Source of the DNA: an uncultured Ruegeria sp. | Lineage (GTDB): Bacteria > Pseudomonadota > Alphaproteobacteria > Rhodobacterales > Rhodobacteraceae | Length of the DNA: 64,000 nucleotides | Assembly: GCF_947497005.1 (NCBI RefSeq) | Contig: NZ_CANMFF010000015.1 | Location: 1 to 64,000, forward strand | Reading direction: 5' to 3' | Part shown: positions 34,437 through 42,467 of the stretch, piece after piece | Layout: each line of letters opens with the position of its first letter | Position numbering within the stretch: the first letter of the stretch is position 1 | The notes under the pieces: generated by a model | Told to the model about the DNA's origin: nothing | The model's database searches: none | Seen by the model: the letters and a program-made list of their open reading frames with translations, nothing else | Made by a program: the position numbers and the translations under genes

Positions 34437-35734
34437 GGCGGATATATCCCGACTACGCTTATAGCGACGAACCTCGTAACGGCTGTTGGTGGGACGAAAC
34501 AGGTCCCAGCCCGGATTGGCCAGAGTTTCAGGGTGACCTGAAGGTTGATGTCGCCATCATCGGCGGCGGCTTTACGGGGATGTCCGCAGCCCTGCATCTG
34601 GCTGAAAAAGCTTCGGTTGCGGTGTTCGAGGCCGGCCCTCCCGGGTGGGGGGCGTCGGGTCGCAATGGCGGGTTTTGCTGTCTTGGTGGTTCAAAGCTGG
34701 GCCATGCGTCCATGGAGCACCGATATGGGCGCGCTGCGGCTCGGGCCTATGCTGGTGCAGAAAAGGATGCTGTGCAGTTGGTTGCCGATTTGTTGGCGCA
34801 AAACCAGATCTATGCAGACACCCACTCCAGCGGGGAAACCCAGCTGGCGCATTCCAGAAGGGCTATGGACGTGTTGCGCCGGAATGCAGACGAAACGGGG
34901 ACCTTGCACGAAGTCCGGGATTTACCAGCACTTGGCTTGGGTGGCGCGTTTCATGGCGGTTACACTTTGCCGATTGGTTTCGCGTTGAATCCCCGTAAGT
35001 ACCTGTTCGGGATCGCCAAAGCCGCTGAGGCCATGGGCGCACATCTGTTCCAGAACAGCCCGGTTCTGAACATCGAAAAAAAGGTATCCGGCTTTTCGTT
35101 GCAGACCAGGGCAGGGCCGGTCAATGCAGGGGCCGTGTTGGTGTGTACGAACGGCTATTCCAGCGAAGATATTCCGCCCTGGATGTCCGGACGATACATG
35201 CCTGCACAGTCAACGGTGATGGTCACGCGCCCTCTCAGCCAGGCCGAACAATTGGCGCAAGGCTGGACGTCGGATCAGATGTGTTACGACACGCGCAATC
35301 TTCTGCACTATTTTCGCCTGATGCCGGATGGGCGCTTTCTGTTTGGTATGAGGGGCGGTTTGCGATCCTCGGCACGTTCCGAAGCTGCCATTCGCGATAA
35401 GGTTCAGCAGGATTTCAAGCGTATGTTCCCGGCATGGGCGACGATCAATGCCACTCATATCTGGTCTGGTCTGGTGTGCCTGTCACGCGCCTTGACACCG
35501 TTCGTCGGCTCTGTTCCGGATCAGCCAGGGATGTATGCGGGGTTTGCATATCACGGCAATGGCGTTGCCATGGGCACTTACTGCGGTCGAGCATTGGCGC
35601 GGTTGGTTCTGGGGCAGGATGCCGGGTTGCCAAGCCCAATGACGCAAACACCACATCGATTTCCTATGGGCCACTTGCGTCGTGTGCTTATGCCGCCAGC
35701 CTACGCCATGATGGCGCTTGCCGACCTGCGATAA
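34433..35734 (+). CDS. puuB: FAD-dependent oxidase, gamma-glutamylputrescine oxidase-like
   Basis: The protein is 433 residues of the DAO/glycine oxidase fold. The FAD-binding motif DVAIIGGGFTGMSAALHLAE lies near residue 38, GWGASGRNGGF contacts the flavin, and the C-terminal PGMYAGFAYHGNGVAMGTYCG closes the FAD site. The N-terminal YPDYAYSDEPRNGCWWDETG matches PuuB-type proteins. PuuB oxidises gamma-glutamylputrescine to the aldehyde. Translational coupling to the polyamine permease supports an amine substrate. No gamma-glutamylputrescine synthetase is in the window, so the pathway route remains open. Confidence 0.82.
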   Translation: MRRIYPDYAYSDEPRNGCWWDETGPSPDWPEFQGDLKVDVAIIGGGFTGMSAALHLAEKASVAVFEAGPPGWGASGRNGGFCCLGGSKLGHASMEHRYGRAAARAYAGAEKDAVQLVADLLAQNQIYADTHSSGETQLAHSRRAMDVLRRNADETGTLHEVRDLPALGLGGAFHGGYTLPIGFALNPRKYLFGIAKAAEAMGAHLFQNSPVLNIEKKVSGFSLQTRAGPVNAGAVLVCTNGYSSEDIPPWMSGRYMPAQSTVMVTRPLSQAEQLAQGWTSDQMCYDTRNLLHYFRLMPDGRFLFGMRGGLRSSARSEAAIRDKVQQDFKRMFPAWATINATHIWSGLVCLSRALTPFVGSVPDQPGMYAGFAYHGNGVAMGTYCGRALARLVLGQDAGLPSPMTQTPHRFPMGHLRRVLMPPAYAMMALADLR

Positions 35735-35743
35735 GGAAGCTAG

Positions 35744-36610
35744 TCACAGAATGGCGGTTTCCAGCTTCAACCCTTTCGCATAATCGGGTGCACCGTTTTC
35801 AGCACGCCATAGGCAATAGGCCGCCATGCGCCACGCGTACCACGGTTTGAGCTGTTGATAGCGCGCGACTATATCGGATCTGCCATAAGCCGAAAGAAAC
35901 TGATCTTCCTCTGCCGCCGTCAGCGGAAAGCCGCGGTAGACCACTTGCATTGCCGGAGACAGAAAGAGCGCAAGGTCTTCGCAGGGATCGCCAAGGGCTG
36001 GGCATTGCCAGTCGATCAAAGTCAGACCGTCTGCCGAAACCAGGATGTTTCCCGCCACAAGGTCGCCATGGATCAGACAGGTCTGTTCTGTTGGTGCAAC
36101 GGATATTGAAGGTTGCAGCTCTTCCAGTTTGCCTCGGGCTTCTGACGAGCAGCCCTGCAGAATTCTGTGCCCGTGAGCCCTCAGGTCCGCGCTGCCGTTA
36201 CTCCCGTAAGGCGCTGGAACAATGATTGAAAGGGAGTGAAGCCTGCACAACAAGTCGCCAACCAGATCTGCCCCCTGTCGCCAGGGTGCGCCGGGGGCGT
36301 GGTCATAAAATACCCAGTGAGCTTCATTGTGTTGCCCTGCGGCACGCAGCCTTGGCACAAAACCCGTCGGGCCAAGAGCCGTCAGGCATTGGGCTTCCAA
36401 CTCCGCATCATTTCGAAACAAGGGATTGCGCAATATCGTGCTGTACAGCTTCAGCACCTTGTCACCATCGCCGCCCAAGATCTTCCACACCCTGTTGGTA
36501 CGTCCGCCGTACAGGGTTTCGAACTGCGGGCGGGCGCTGACCAATCCTTGCGTATGGAGATGGTCAACCAGATCACGAGGGGGGGCAGAAAGGTCGGGCA
36601 GAGCTTGCAT
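35744..36610 (-). CDS. Aminoglycoside/choline kinase-type phosphotransferase
   Basis: The protein is about 288 residues. The kinase-like core has LYGGRTNRVWKI (nucleotide loop), the catalytic loop CLIHGDLVAGNILVS with catalytic Asp, and the metal-binding LIDWQCPALGDPCEDLALFL. These resemble choline/ethanolamine and thiamine kinases, so the substrate is probably a small alcohol. The start at 36610 gives MQALPDLSAPP with a purine-rich stretch upstream. An in-frame start at 36667 overlaps flgD. It converges on puuB with 9 bp between stops and may belong to the polyamine or choline economy, which is inference. Confidence 0.8.
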   Translation of the reverse strand: MQALPDLSAPPRDLVDHLHTQGLVSARPQFETLYGGRTNRVWKILGGDGDKVLKLYSTILRNPLFRNDAELEAQCLTALGPTGFVPRLRAAGQHNEAHWVFYDHAPGAPWRQGADLVGDLLCRLHSLSIIVPAPYGSNGSADLRAHGHRILQGCSSEARGKLEELQPSISVAPTEQTCLIHGDLVAGNILVSADGLTLIDWQCPALGDPCEDLALFLSPAMQVVYRGFPLTAAEEDQFLSAYGRSDIVARYQQLKPWYAWRMAAYCLWRAENGAPDYAKGLKLETAIL

Positions 36611-36663
36611 CTCTTCTTCTGGGGAGTCGGATTGCCAAGCTTTGGCCCGTCCCACCCGACAGA

Positions 36664-37326
36664 TCAAGCACCAGTTCGGACCGCGGTGATCTGAGTTGCA
36701 GGAATCACCTGACCGCCTTGCAAGGTCAATAAAATTGCATCGTCCCCAACCTGTGCTTCGACAACGCGATTGTACGCGGCAACAGATTGCTCAGAGAGCA
36801 ATTCATCGTTTTTGTAGCTTTCCAGTGCCGCAGAGTAGTTGCCCGATGTCAGTGGGTTGCCCGAGGAATCCAGGCCTGCCCATACAAATTCAATGGACGT
36901 CGTAGGTACCGAGACACTGTCGATAACAGTTCCGTCACTGTCGCGGACCACCAGTTTGGTAGAGTCCGCGTCAGGATCGGCCTGAGCAAACATTGTTACT
37001 GGCTGGCCGTCAAAGTGAAAGGCCAAGGTCGAGCGGACGTCCATGCCAACCCAGCTTGCAAGTTCGTTCAGATTTATACCGCCCAATGTGTTGGCCAAGG
37101 CAGACAACAGATCATTGGTCTGGACTTGTTGTTCGACCATCGAGAACTGCGCCAACTGAGACGCGTATTCGGTAGAATCCATCGGCTCCAACGGATCTTG
37201 ATTCTGCGCTTGTGCCGTTAGCATCAACAAGAACGTTTCAAAATCCGAAGTAAGTGCAGAACTCTGTGATGCCTCAGCCCTTTGCTGAGACATAACTGAC
37301 TGCGTGGTATTGACGGGGTTGATCAT
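36664..37326 (-). CDS. flgD: Flagellar hook-assembly scaffold protein FlgD
   Basis: The protein is 220 residues. The conserved N-terminal segment is FETFLLMLTAQAQNQDPLEPMDSTEYASQLAQFSMVEQQ (about 30-70). A C-terminal Ig-like/tudor hybrid region with GSGNPLTSGNY-like turns follows. FlgD caps the growing hook and is removed at maturity. It lies 3 bp downstream of fliK on the same strand, a frequent pairing. Confidence 0.92.
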   Translation of the reverse strand: MINPVNTTQSVMSQQRAEASQSSALTSDFETFLLMLTAQAQNQDPLEPMDSTEYASQLAQFSMVEQQVQTNDLLSALANTLGGINLNELASWVGMDVRSTLAFHFDGQPVTMFAQADPDADSTKLVVRDSDGTVIDSVSVPTTSIEFVWAGLDSSGNPLTSGNYSAALESYKNDELLSEQSVAAYNRVVEAQVGDDAILLTLQGGQVIPATQITAVRTGA

Positions 37327-37329
37327 TGG

Positions 37330-38553
37330 TCAAAACCTCATGTCGATGCCTCGACCTGAGGCAAGAATTTGTGGAGTGGGACTTGTTTGAGCGACCTGTT
37401 CGCCTTGAGCGGACACTGATCGCGAGGCGACGTCGGTTTCCGCGCTATTTGTATCCTGTTCGTGCGTGCCTGAACCCCAAGAGGACCCCAGATCAAAGCT
37501 CAGACCGCCGTAACCTGATTTCTGAAATTCTTCCGTGAGAACAGATAAATGGCGACGCATAAGGTCGAGGATTTCCGGACGTTCAGTTGCGATACTCATG
37601 TGCAGGCCGTCCTCCCGACCATTCAGCACAATTGACACACGCCCAAGTTCTTCATGGTTTAGCGTGACTTCCATTGCTCCTGATCCGGTCCGAGCCTGAA
37701 TCGTCGCGGCCAGCTGACCGGCGATTGCACGAGCGACTTCCGCGCGGGCCGCAGTTGATGGAGCCGAAAGTTGAGATGCAGGCTCACGCGAGGTCTGCGG
37801 CACAGGTTCGTCCTTAGCGGCGTGCATGGCCTCAACTTCTTGAATCGGCGCTGCGGGTTCGGCTTCGACAGTGGTTGCCATCAGCTGAAGTTGCGCAGCA
37901 GATCGTACAAGATCCGGCGCAAGTGTTTTTGACGCAGAGGCGCCCGCTTCCGGGGGCAGTGCCCTTTCAGTGTCTGTGGGAACCAGAGTGGATCCCGTTC
38001 CGGTAACCCTTCTGCTTTGCTTGATAAATTGGTCAAACACACGACCGTTTTCGGCTTGGTGTGTCAGTTGCACCGGGTGGGATGCGGTGCCCTGCACGGA
38101 CTCGTCCAGCGAGTGCGATGACGCCGGGAAGGTCGAGTTTCTTTGTGGAACCAATCCTGAGGGTGGCAATATTTGTGGCTGTTCTGGTGTTTCGAAGGTT
38201 TGGAGATTCGCTGTCGCAAGCAGGGAAGGCGTTGATATTGTCCCATCTTTGTAGGGTGGCTCGGTGCTTGCAATGGGGGTTTCTCGTTCGCTCGCCTGTC
38301 CTGCTGTTGGGGGGGGGATTGTTGTTGTCGCAGGCTCAGGCGGGGTCACAGCCTCAGCCTCTACCGCAAAATTTAATGCCTCTGAAGCATCAGCAGGCAC
38401 CGCGTCGTCGGGTGTACCGCCGGGAAGATCCTCTTGCCCAAGGATGTCTTCAAAACTCTCCGAACCGGCTTTCTGACCCGGGCCCTTTTGGGACGTGGCG
38501 GGTTTGTCGGTCGCGGTCGGCGTTGCGGCCGCCAGTGTCAAGGGGTTGGGCAT
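37330..38553 (-). CDS. fliK: Flagellar hook-length control protein FliK
   Basis: The protein is about 407 residues. The N-terminal two thirds are Pro/Thr/Ser/Ala-rich and low in order, as expected for the molecular ruler. The conserved Flg_hook domain lies at about 280-365, with GSGAMEVTLNHEELGRVSIVLNGREDGLHMS. FliK measures hook length and switches export specificity. The ATG at 38553 has GGAG 5 nt upstream. It is divergent from the flgJ-like gene. Confidence 0.9.
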   Translation of the reverse strand: MPNPLTLAAATPTATDKPATSQKGPGQKAGSESFEDILGQEDLPGGTPDDAVPADASEALNFAVEAEAVTPPEPATTTIPPPTAGQASERETPIASTEPPYKDGTISTPSLLATANLQTFETPEQPQILPPSGLVPQRNSTFPASSHSLDESVQGTASHPVQLTHQAENGRVFDQFIKQSRRVTGTGSTLVPTDTERALPPEAGASASKTLAPDLVRSAAQLQLMATTVEAEPAAPIQEVEAMHAAKDEPVPQTSREPASQLSAPSTAARAEVARAIAGQLAATIQARTGSGAMEVTLNHEELGRVSIVLNGREDGLHMSIATERPEILDLMRRHLSVLTEEFQKSGYGGLSFDLGSSWGSGTHEQDTNSAETDVASRSVSAQGEQVAQTSPTPQILASGRGIDMRF

Positions 38554-38664
38554 CTTGCTCCGGCTCCATGTGTCTGTTCGGAACACTGCCCGCAGGAAGT
38601 TACATTTTTTTTAACTGCTTTCGCTTTTGATCGAGAAAGTTCGAAGCAATTTTCGGAGAATACA

Positions 38665-38946
38665 ATGAAGGTTTCGGCTCTGTCTCAGGCGTCTCAATCG
38701 TCGCTATCCCAGACTCGGCTCAAAGATGCTGCCATTGAGCTGGAAGCTGCGTTTCTCAGCGAAATGCTGAAGTCGGCCGGGTTCGGCAAAACACGTCAAT
38801 CTTTTGGCGGCGGCGCAGGTGAAGATCAGTTTTCTTCGCTTCTCGTTCAACATCAGGCGCAACAACTGGCCCGTTCCGGCGGTGTAGGCCTGTCCGAAAT
38901 TCTACTGAAGTCATTGATGGAGAAAACTGATGTCGTCCGAGGTTGA
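38665..38946 (+). CDS. FlgJ-like rod-binding protein (no muramidase domain)
   Basis: The protein is 93 residues matching only the N-terminal rod-binding part of FlgJ: LKDAAIELEAAFLSEMLKSAGF and EDQFSSLLVQHQAQQLARSGGVGLSEIL. The C-terminal glucosaminidase domain of enterobacterial FlgJ is absent, which is usual in alphaproteobacteria, where a separate enzyme opens the wall. GGAGA lies 6 nt before the ATG. It overlaps the flgN-like gene by 17 bp. Confidence 0.85.
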   Translation: MKVSALSQASQSSLSQTRLKDAAIELEAAFLSEMLKSAGFGKTRQSFGGGAGEDQFSSLLVQHQAQQLARSGGVGLSEILLKSLMEKTDVVRG

Positions 38947-39289
38947 GGCAACGCTTATCAAGTCTCTGGAAGAAGTGCTGGATCTGGAGCGTGAGGCACT
39001 TGTGCAGGGGGATCTGGACCGTTTGTCGAACATGGTGCCGGAAAAAGAGAAGCTGATCGGGGCAATAAACGATCTTCAGGTGCTGGATAGCGAAGAATTA
39101 ATTCGCGTTCAGCAGAAAGCCGAACGCAATCAGGCGCTGCTGAACAGTGCAGCCGAAGGCATCCGCGCAGTCGCCAGCCGCATGGCTGAACTGCGGCGCG
39201 TTCGGCAGGAATTCAGTACCTACGGCGCGGATGGGCAGCGTAGTGAGTTTACGGTGCGCAGCACGGCAAATCTGGAAAAACGGGCATAG
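38930..39289 (+). CDS. flgN: FlgN-like flagellar export chaperone
   Basis: The protein is 119 residues, almost wholly helical, with the segments LIKSLEEVLDLEREALVQGDLDRLSNMV and LIRVQQKAERNQALLNSAAEGIRAVASRM expected of FlgN, the chaperone for hook-filament junction proteins FlgK and FlgL. Sequence conservation in this family is low, so the call leans on length, composition and the flagellar location. Confidence 0.7.
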   Translation: MSSEVEATLIKSLEEVLDLEREALVQGDLDRLSNMVPEKEKLIGAINDLQVLDSEELIRVQQKAERNQALLNSAAEGIRAVASRMAELRRVRQEFSTYGADGQRSEFTVRSTANLEKRA

Positions 39290-39371
39290 GCATAGGTTTG
39301 ATTCAAATCCGAAACTTCTGGTTCGGTCGTTTTAGCATTCCGTTAGGGGATCGGGTTCAAAAGTGGTGTTG

Positions 39372-39390
39372 CACCTGAAAACAGCAGGTG
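39372..39390 (+). other. Hairpin in the flagellin leader
   Basis: CACCTG and CAGGTG are perfect arms around a 7-nt loop about 110 bp before fliC. FlbT regulates flagellin mRNA by binding its 5' leader in Caulobacter, and flbT is encoded downstream here, so a structured leader is expected. That this hairpin is the site is speculation. Confidence 0.35.
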
Positions 39391-39499
39391 GCGCGAACAG
39401 CCATGCGGCGCATCGCACAGGTCAGAAAGACACCAATGCCTACAGATCCTGTGGGATGAACATGGGCGAAAATGGCCCGAACGGAAAAGGATGAAAGCA

Positions 39500-40711
39500 A
39501 TGTCCAGCATTCTGACAAACAATGGCGCGATGGTTGCGCTGCAAACTCTCAAGTCGGTCAACAAAAACTTGGCGATGACCCAGAACGCAATCTCGACCGG
39601 CAAGGATGTCGCAACGGCCAAGGACAACTCTGCAGTTTGGGCGATTTCCAAAGTGATGGAGTCGGACGTCAAAGGCTTTAACGCCATCAAGGACAGTCTG
39701 GCGCTGGGGGAATCGACCGTTGCCGTGGCCCGGAATGCGTCGGAAACCGTCACCGATCTGCTGACCCAAATGAAGGGCAAGATCGTAGCAGCGCAGGAAG
39801 ACAACGTCGATAGAGGCAAAATCAATGATGATGTGACCGCACTGAAAGATCAGATCGCGTCCGTTGTCAGCGCGGCGCAGTTCAACGGGCTGAACCTGGT
39901 AGATGGTTCTGCGGGCTCCGCCTCGGTCCTGGCGTCGCTGGATCGCGACAACACCGGGGCCGTGACCGCATCGTCCATCACAGTTGCCGGGCAAAACCTG
40001 TCGACCGGTGGATATGTTACCAAGCAGGTCTTTGATGGATCGGCCGGCGCGTCGACAGGCAATGATCGCGTAGGTGCAACAATCGACAATGGCGCGACCG
40101 CTGCGACTGCGTTGGTCACTGACGAATCCAGCGGCGCCTTTGCTGCCGGGGACAAGGTTGTTGTCGCCATTAACGATCAGGTCGTGTCCTATACCGTTTC
40201 TGCCGAAGATGCAGCAGCGACAACGACCGGTGATCTGGTTGCTGTTGGACTGAAAGCCAAGATTGAAGAGCTTGGTATCACAGGTCTGACGGTTGACTAT
40301 GACTCCGGCACCGCTGGCACTTTGTCCGTCACCAACGGTACGGGCTCCGATGTCTCGTTCTCGGCTCAGTTCGTGAACGCGGGTGCTGGTGGCCTGGGCG
40401 CTCTGGCTGGCATTGATGTCTCGACAGGTGCGGGTGCGACCGCTGCCTTGGCCGCAGTTGAATCGCTGATCGATACATCGATTGACGCATCAGCTGCTTT
40501 CGGGTCCTCTCAAAGCCGGATCGAAACCCAGAAAGAGTTCATCTCGAACCTGTCCGACTCGTTCAAGTCTGGTATCGGCTCGCTTGTCGATGCGGACATG
40601 GAAGAAACCTCGGCGCGGTTGCAGGCACTACAGGTTCAGCAACAGCTGGCAACACAGTCGCTTTCGATCGCCAATCAGGCACCGCAATCCATCCTGTCGC
40701 TGTTCCGCTAA
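39500..40711 (+). CDS. fliC: Flagellin
   Basis: The protein is about 403 residues. The conserved D0/D1 N-terminal helix is MSSILTNNGAMVALQTLKSV, and the C-terminal helix includes LQVQQQLATQSLSIANQAPQ ending LFR. A variable, Gly/Ala/Thr-rich middle part (about 145-310) forms the exposed domain. ATGs at 39491 and 39500 are both in frame. The second gives the usual MSSILTNN start, with AAAAGG about 10 nt upstream. flaF and flbT follow. Confidence 0.95.
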   Translation: MSSILTNNGAMVALQTLKSVNKNLAMTQNAISTGKDVATAKDNSAVWAISKVMESDVKGFNAIKDSLALGESTVAVARNASETVTDLLTQMKGKIVAAQEDNVDRGKINDDVTALKDQIASVVSAAQFNGLNLVDGSAGSASVLASLDRDNTGAVTASSITVAGQNLSTGGYVTKQVFDGSAGASTGNDRVGATIDNGATAATALVTDESSGAFAAGDKVVVAINDQVVSYTVSAEDAAATTTGDLVAVGLKAKIEELGITGLTVDYDSGTAGTLSVTNGTGSDVSFSAQFVNAGAGGLGALAGIDVSTGAGATAALAAVESLIDTSIDASAAFGSSQSRIETQKEFISNLSDSFKSGIGSLVDADMEETSARLQALQVQQQLATQSLSIANQAPQSILSLFR

Positions 40712-40723
40712 ATCGCGCAACCG

Positions 40724-40750
40724 GTTGGGGCGCAAACTTCGCGCCCCAAC
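40724..40750 (+). terminator. Hairpin after fliC
   Basis: GTTGGGGCGC and GCGCCCCAAC are perfect 10-bp arms with a 7-nt loop just past the flagellin stop. There is no T run, so it probably stabilises the abundant flagellin mRNA and reduces read-through into flaF. Confidence 0.75.
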
Positions 40751-40788
40751 ACTGACTGTCTGAAGACGACCCCTTGGAAGGATTTCAA

Positions 40789-41166
40789 GTGACACCGCAA
40801 ACCCTAGCCCATCGCACTTACGCGCAAACCGCTGCGCCGACACGAACACCCCGCGATACCGAATATGAGGCGATTTCCAGGATCACGCGTCGTCTCAAAG
40901 CGGCAACAGCGCGAAAGACGACGGATTTCGCGGCGTTTGTTCAGGCCGTGCACGAAAACCGGCGGCTATGGGGGGTTCTGGCAACTGGTGTCGCTGATTC
41001 TGAGAATGCGCTGCCCAACGATCTGAGAGCTAGAATCTTCTACCTGGCTGAATTCACCGAACAACACAGCAGCCGCGTATTAGGAGACGGCGCAACTGTT
41101 GAGCCTTTGGTGGAAATCAACACAGCTGTTCTGCGCGGATTGCGGCAGATGGGGGCAGCTTTATGA
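40789..41166 (+). CDS. flaF: Flagellar biosynthesis regulator FlaF
   Basis: The protein is 125 residues with the family pattern RDTEYEAISRITRRLKAA and NRRLWGVLATGVADSENALP. In Caulobacter FlaF is needed for flagellin export and opposes FlbT. The GTG at 40789 has GGAAGGA 6 nt upstream and is preferred to an in-frame TTG at 40774 that overlaps this site. It overlaps flbT by 4 bp. Confidence 0.9.
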   Translation: MTPQTLAHRTYAQTAAPTRTPRDTEYEAISRITRRLKAATARKTTDFAAFVQAVHENRRLWGVLATGVADSENALPNDLRARIFYLAEFTEQHSSRVLGDGATVEPLVEINTAVLRGLRQMGAAL

Positions 41167-41564
41167 GTGGGCTGGTCTTGAAGCTCGCCCCGAAAGAGAG
41201 GGTTCTGATCAACGGGGTTGTGATCGAGAACGGGGATCGTCGCGGCCGATTTTCGATCATGACGCCACAGGCAAATGTCCTGAGGCTGCGGGATGCGATT
41301 CACCCCGAGGAAGTCAATACACCGGTACGCCGCGTATGCTATGCTGCGCAGCTCGTATTGTCCGGCGACATGGAGCCCGGGCAAGCGCGTCAACAACTGT
41401 TGCGCCGTGTAGAGGAACTGAGCCAGGTATTCACAGATGCCGACAGCCGTCGGGTTTTGGCCGAAGCCACCGACGCGCTGGTGGCGGACCATTATTACAA
41501 GTGCCTGAAATCTCTCCGCTCGTTGCTGCCGCGGGAAGAGCGGCTAATGGCTTACCAGCAATGA
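41163..41564 (+). CDS. flbT: Flagellin mRNA regulator FlbT
   Basis: The protein is 133 residues. It begins LVLKLAPKERVLINGVVIENGDR and ends YYKCLKSLRSLLPREE, as in FlbT, which binds the flagellin message leader and couples its stability or translation to flagellum assembly. It is coupled to flaF and to the following DUF1217 gene through ATGA overlaps. Confidence 0.92.
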   Translation: MSGLVLKLAPKERVLINGVVIENGDRRGRFSIMTPQANVLRLRDAIHPEEVNTPVRRVCYAAQLVLSGDMEPGQARQQLLRRVEELSQVFTDADSRRVLAEATDALVADHYYKCLKSLRSLLPREERLMAYQQ

Positions 41565-42355
41565 CTTTTCAACCGGTCATTCCAGGCGGTGGAATCGTGG
41601 GTTGGCGGTTTCTGCAACGTACCTATGAAGGCCAGTTTCAAATTTATTCGTCTTCGTTGGTGAATGAGAGGGAAACAAAGTACTTTCTGGAGGAAATCGG
41701 CAAAGTTCTATCCGCTGAACAGTTGGTGTCGGATCGCAGATTGTTGCAGGTCGCTTTGGGTGCATTTGGGCTGGAGGGGGATTTGGACAATCGATTTTTC
41801 ATCCAAAAAATCCTTGAGGATGGCACTCAGGCGGATGATGCGTTGTCCAACCGATTGGCAGACAAACGATACCGGGAGTTTTCGGACGCTTTTGGATTTG
41901 GTCCGGGGGCTGTCCGAAAGACTGCTCTGGTTAGCAACATGGAAGAGATTGCCCAGACCAATTTGACCGCCCGGTTTGAAATCGCCGTTGGAGACTCGGA
42001 TGAGACGATGCGCATTTCACTTTTTGCACAGCGGGAGCTTTCGGATCTGGCCAACAGTGCCTCCAGTGCTGATACAAAATGGTTCGATCTGATGGGATTG
42101 CCACCCTTACGCAGCATGATGGAAACGGCCCTTGGCCTGCCTTCGTCCTTCGCTAAGCTAGATATCGACAAACAGCTGACCGAGTTCAAAGACAGGCTGT
42201 TTCAGCTGACCGGATCAGACGACCTGGCACAGTTTTCGAATCCAGATTCCGTTGAGAAACTGACCGATACCTATTTGGCCAGAAGTCAGATCGCCCAGCT
42301 TCAGAATACGATCTCGCCCGCGCAGACTGCTTTGATCTTGCTTGGGGCTGCTTAA
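41561..42355 (+). CDS. DUF1217 flagellar-locus protein
   Basis: The protein is 264 residues, without a signal peptide and mostly helical. Typical DUF1217 segments are FLEEIGKVLSAEQLVSDRRLLQVALGAFGL and ADKRYREFSDAFGFG. Members are found with alphaproteobacterial flagellar genes, and their role is undefined. The ATG overlaps the flbT stop. The frame is open further upstream, but only as a shadow of flbT. Confidence 0.82.
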   Translation: MTFQPVIPGGGIVGWRFLQRTYEGQFQIYSSSLVNERETKYFLEEIGKVLSAEQLVSDRRLLQVALGAFGLEGDLDNRFFIQKILEDGTQADDALSNRLADKRYREFSDAFGFGPGAVRKTALVSNMEEIAQTNLTARFEIAVGDSDETMRISLFAQRELSDLANSASSADTKWFDLMGLPPLRSMMETALGLPSSFAKLDIDKQLTEFKDRLFQLTGSDDLAQFSNPDSVEKLTDTYLARSQIAQLQNTISPAQTALILLGAA

Positions 42356-42467
42356 TCACTAATCGGCCGAAGCAATTATGGAACGAAATTTTCAAGAAAA
42401 GACTTCATTACAGCCTGACGCATGTTTGCGACACAGCGTTTGTCTTCACTTCCATAAACGGAAGGTA

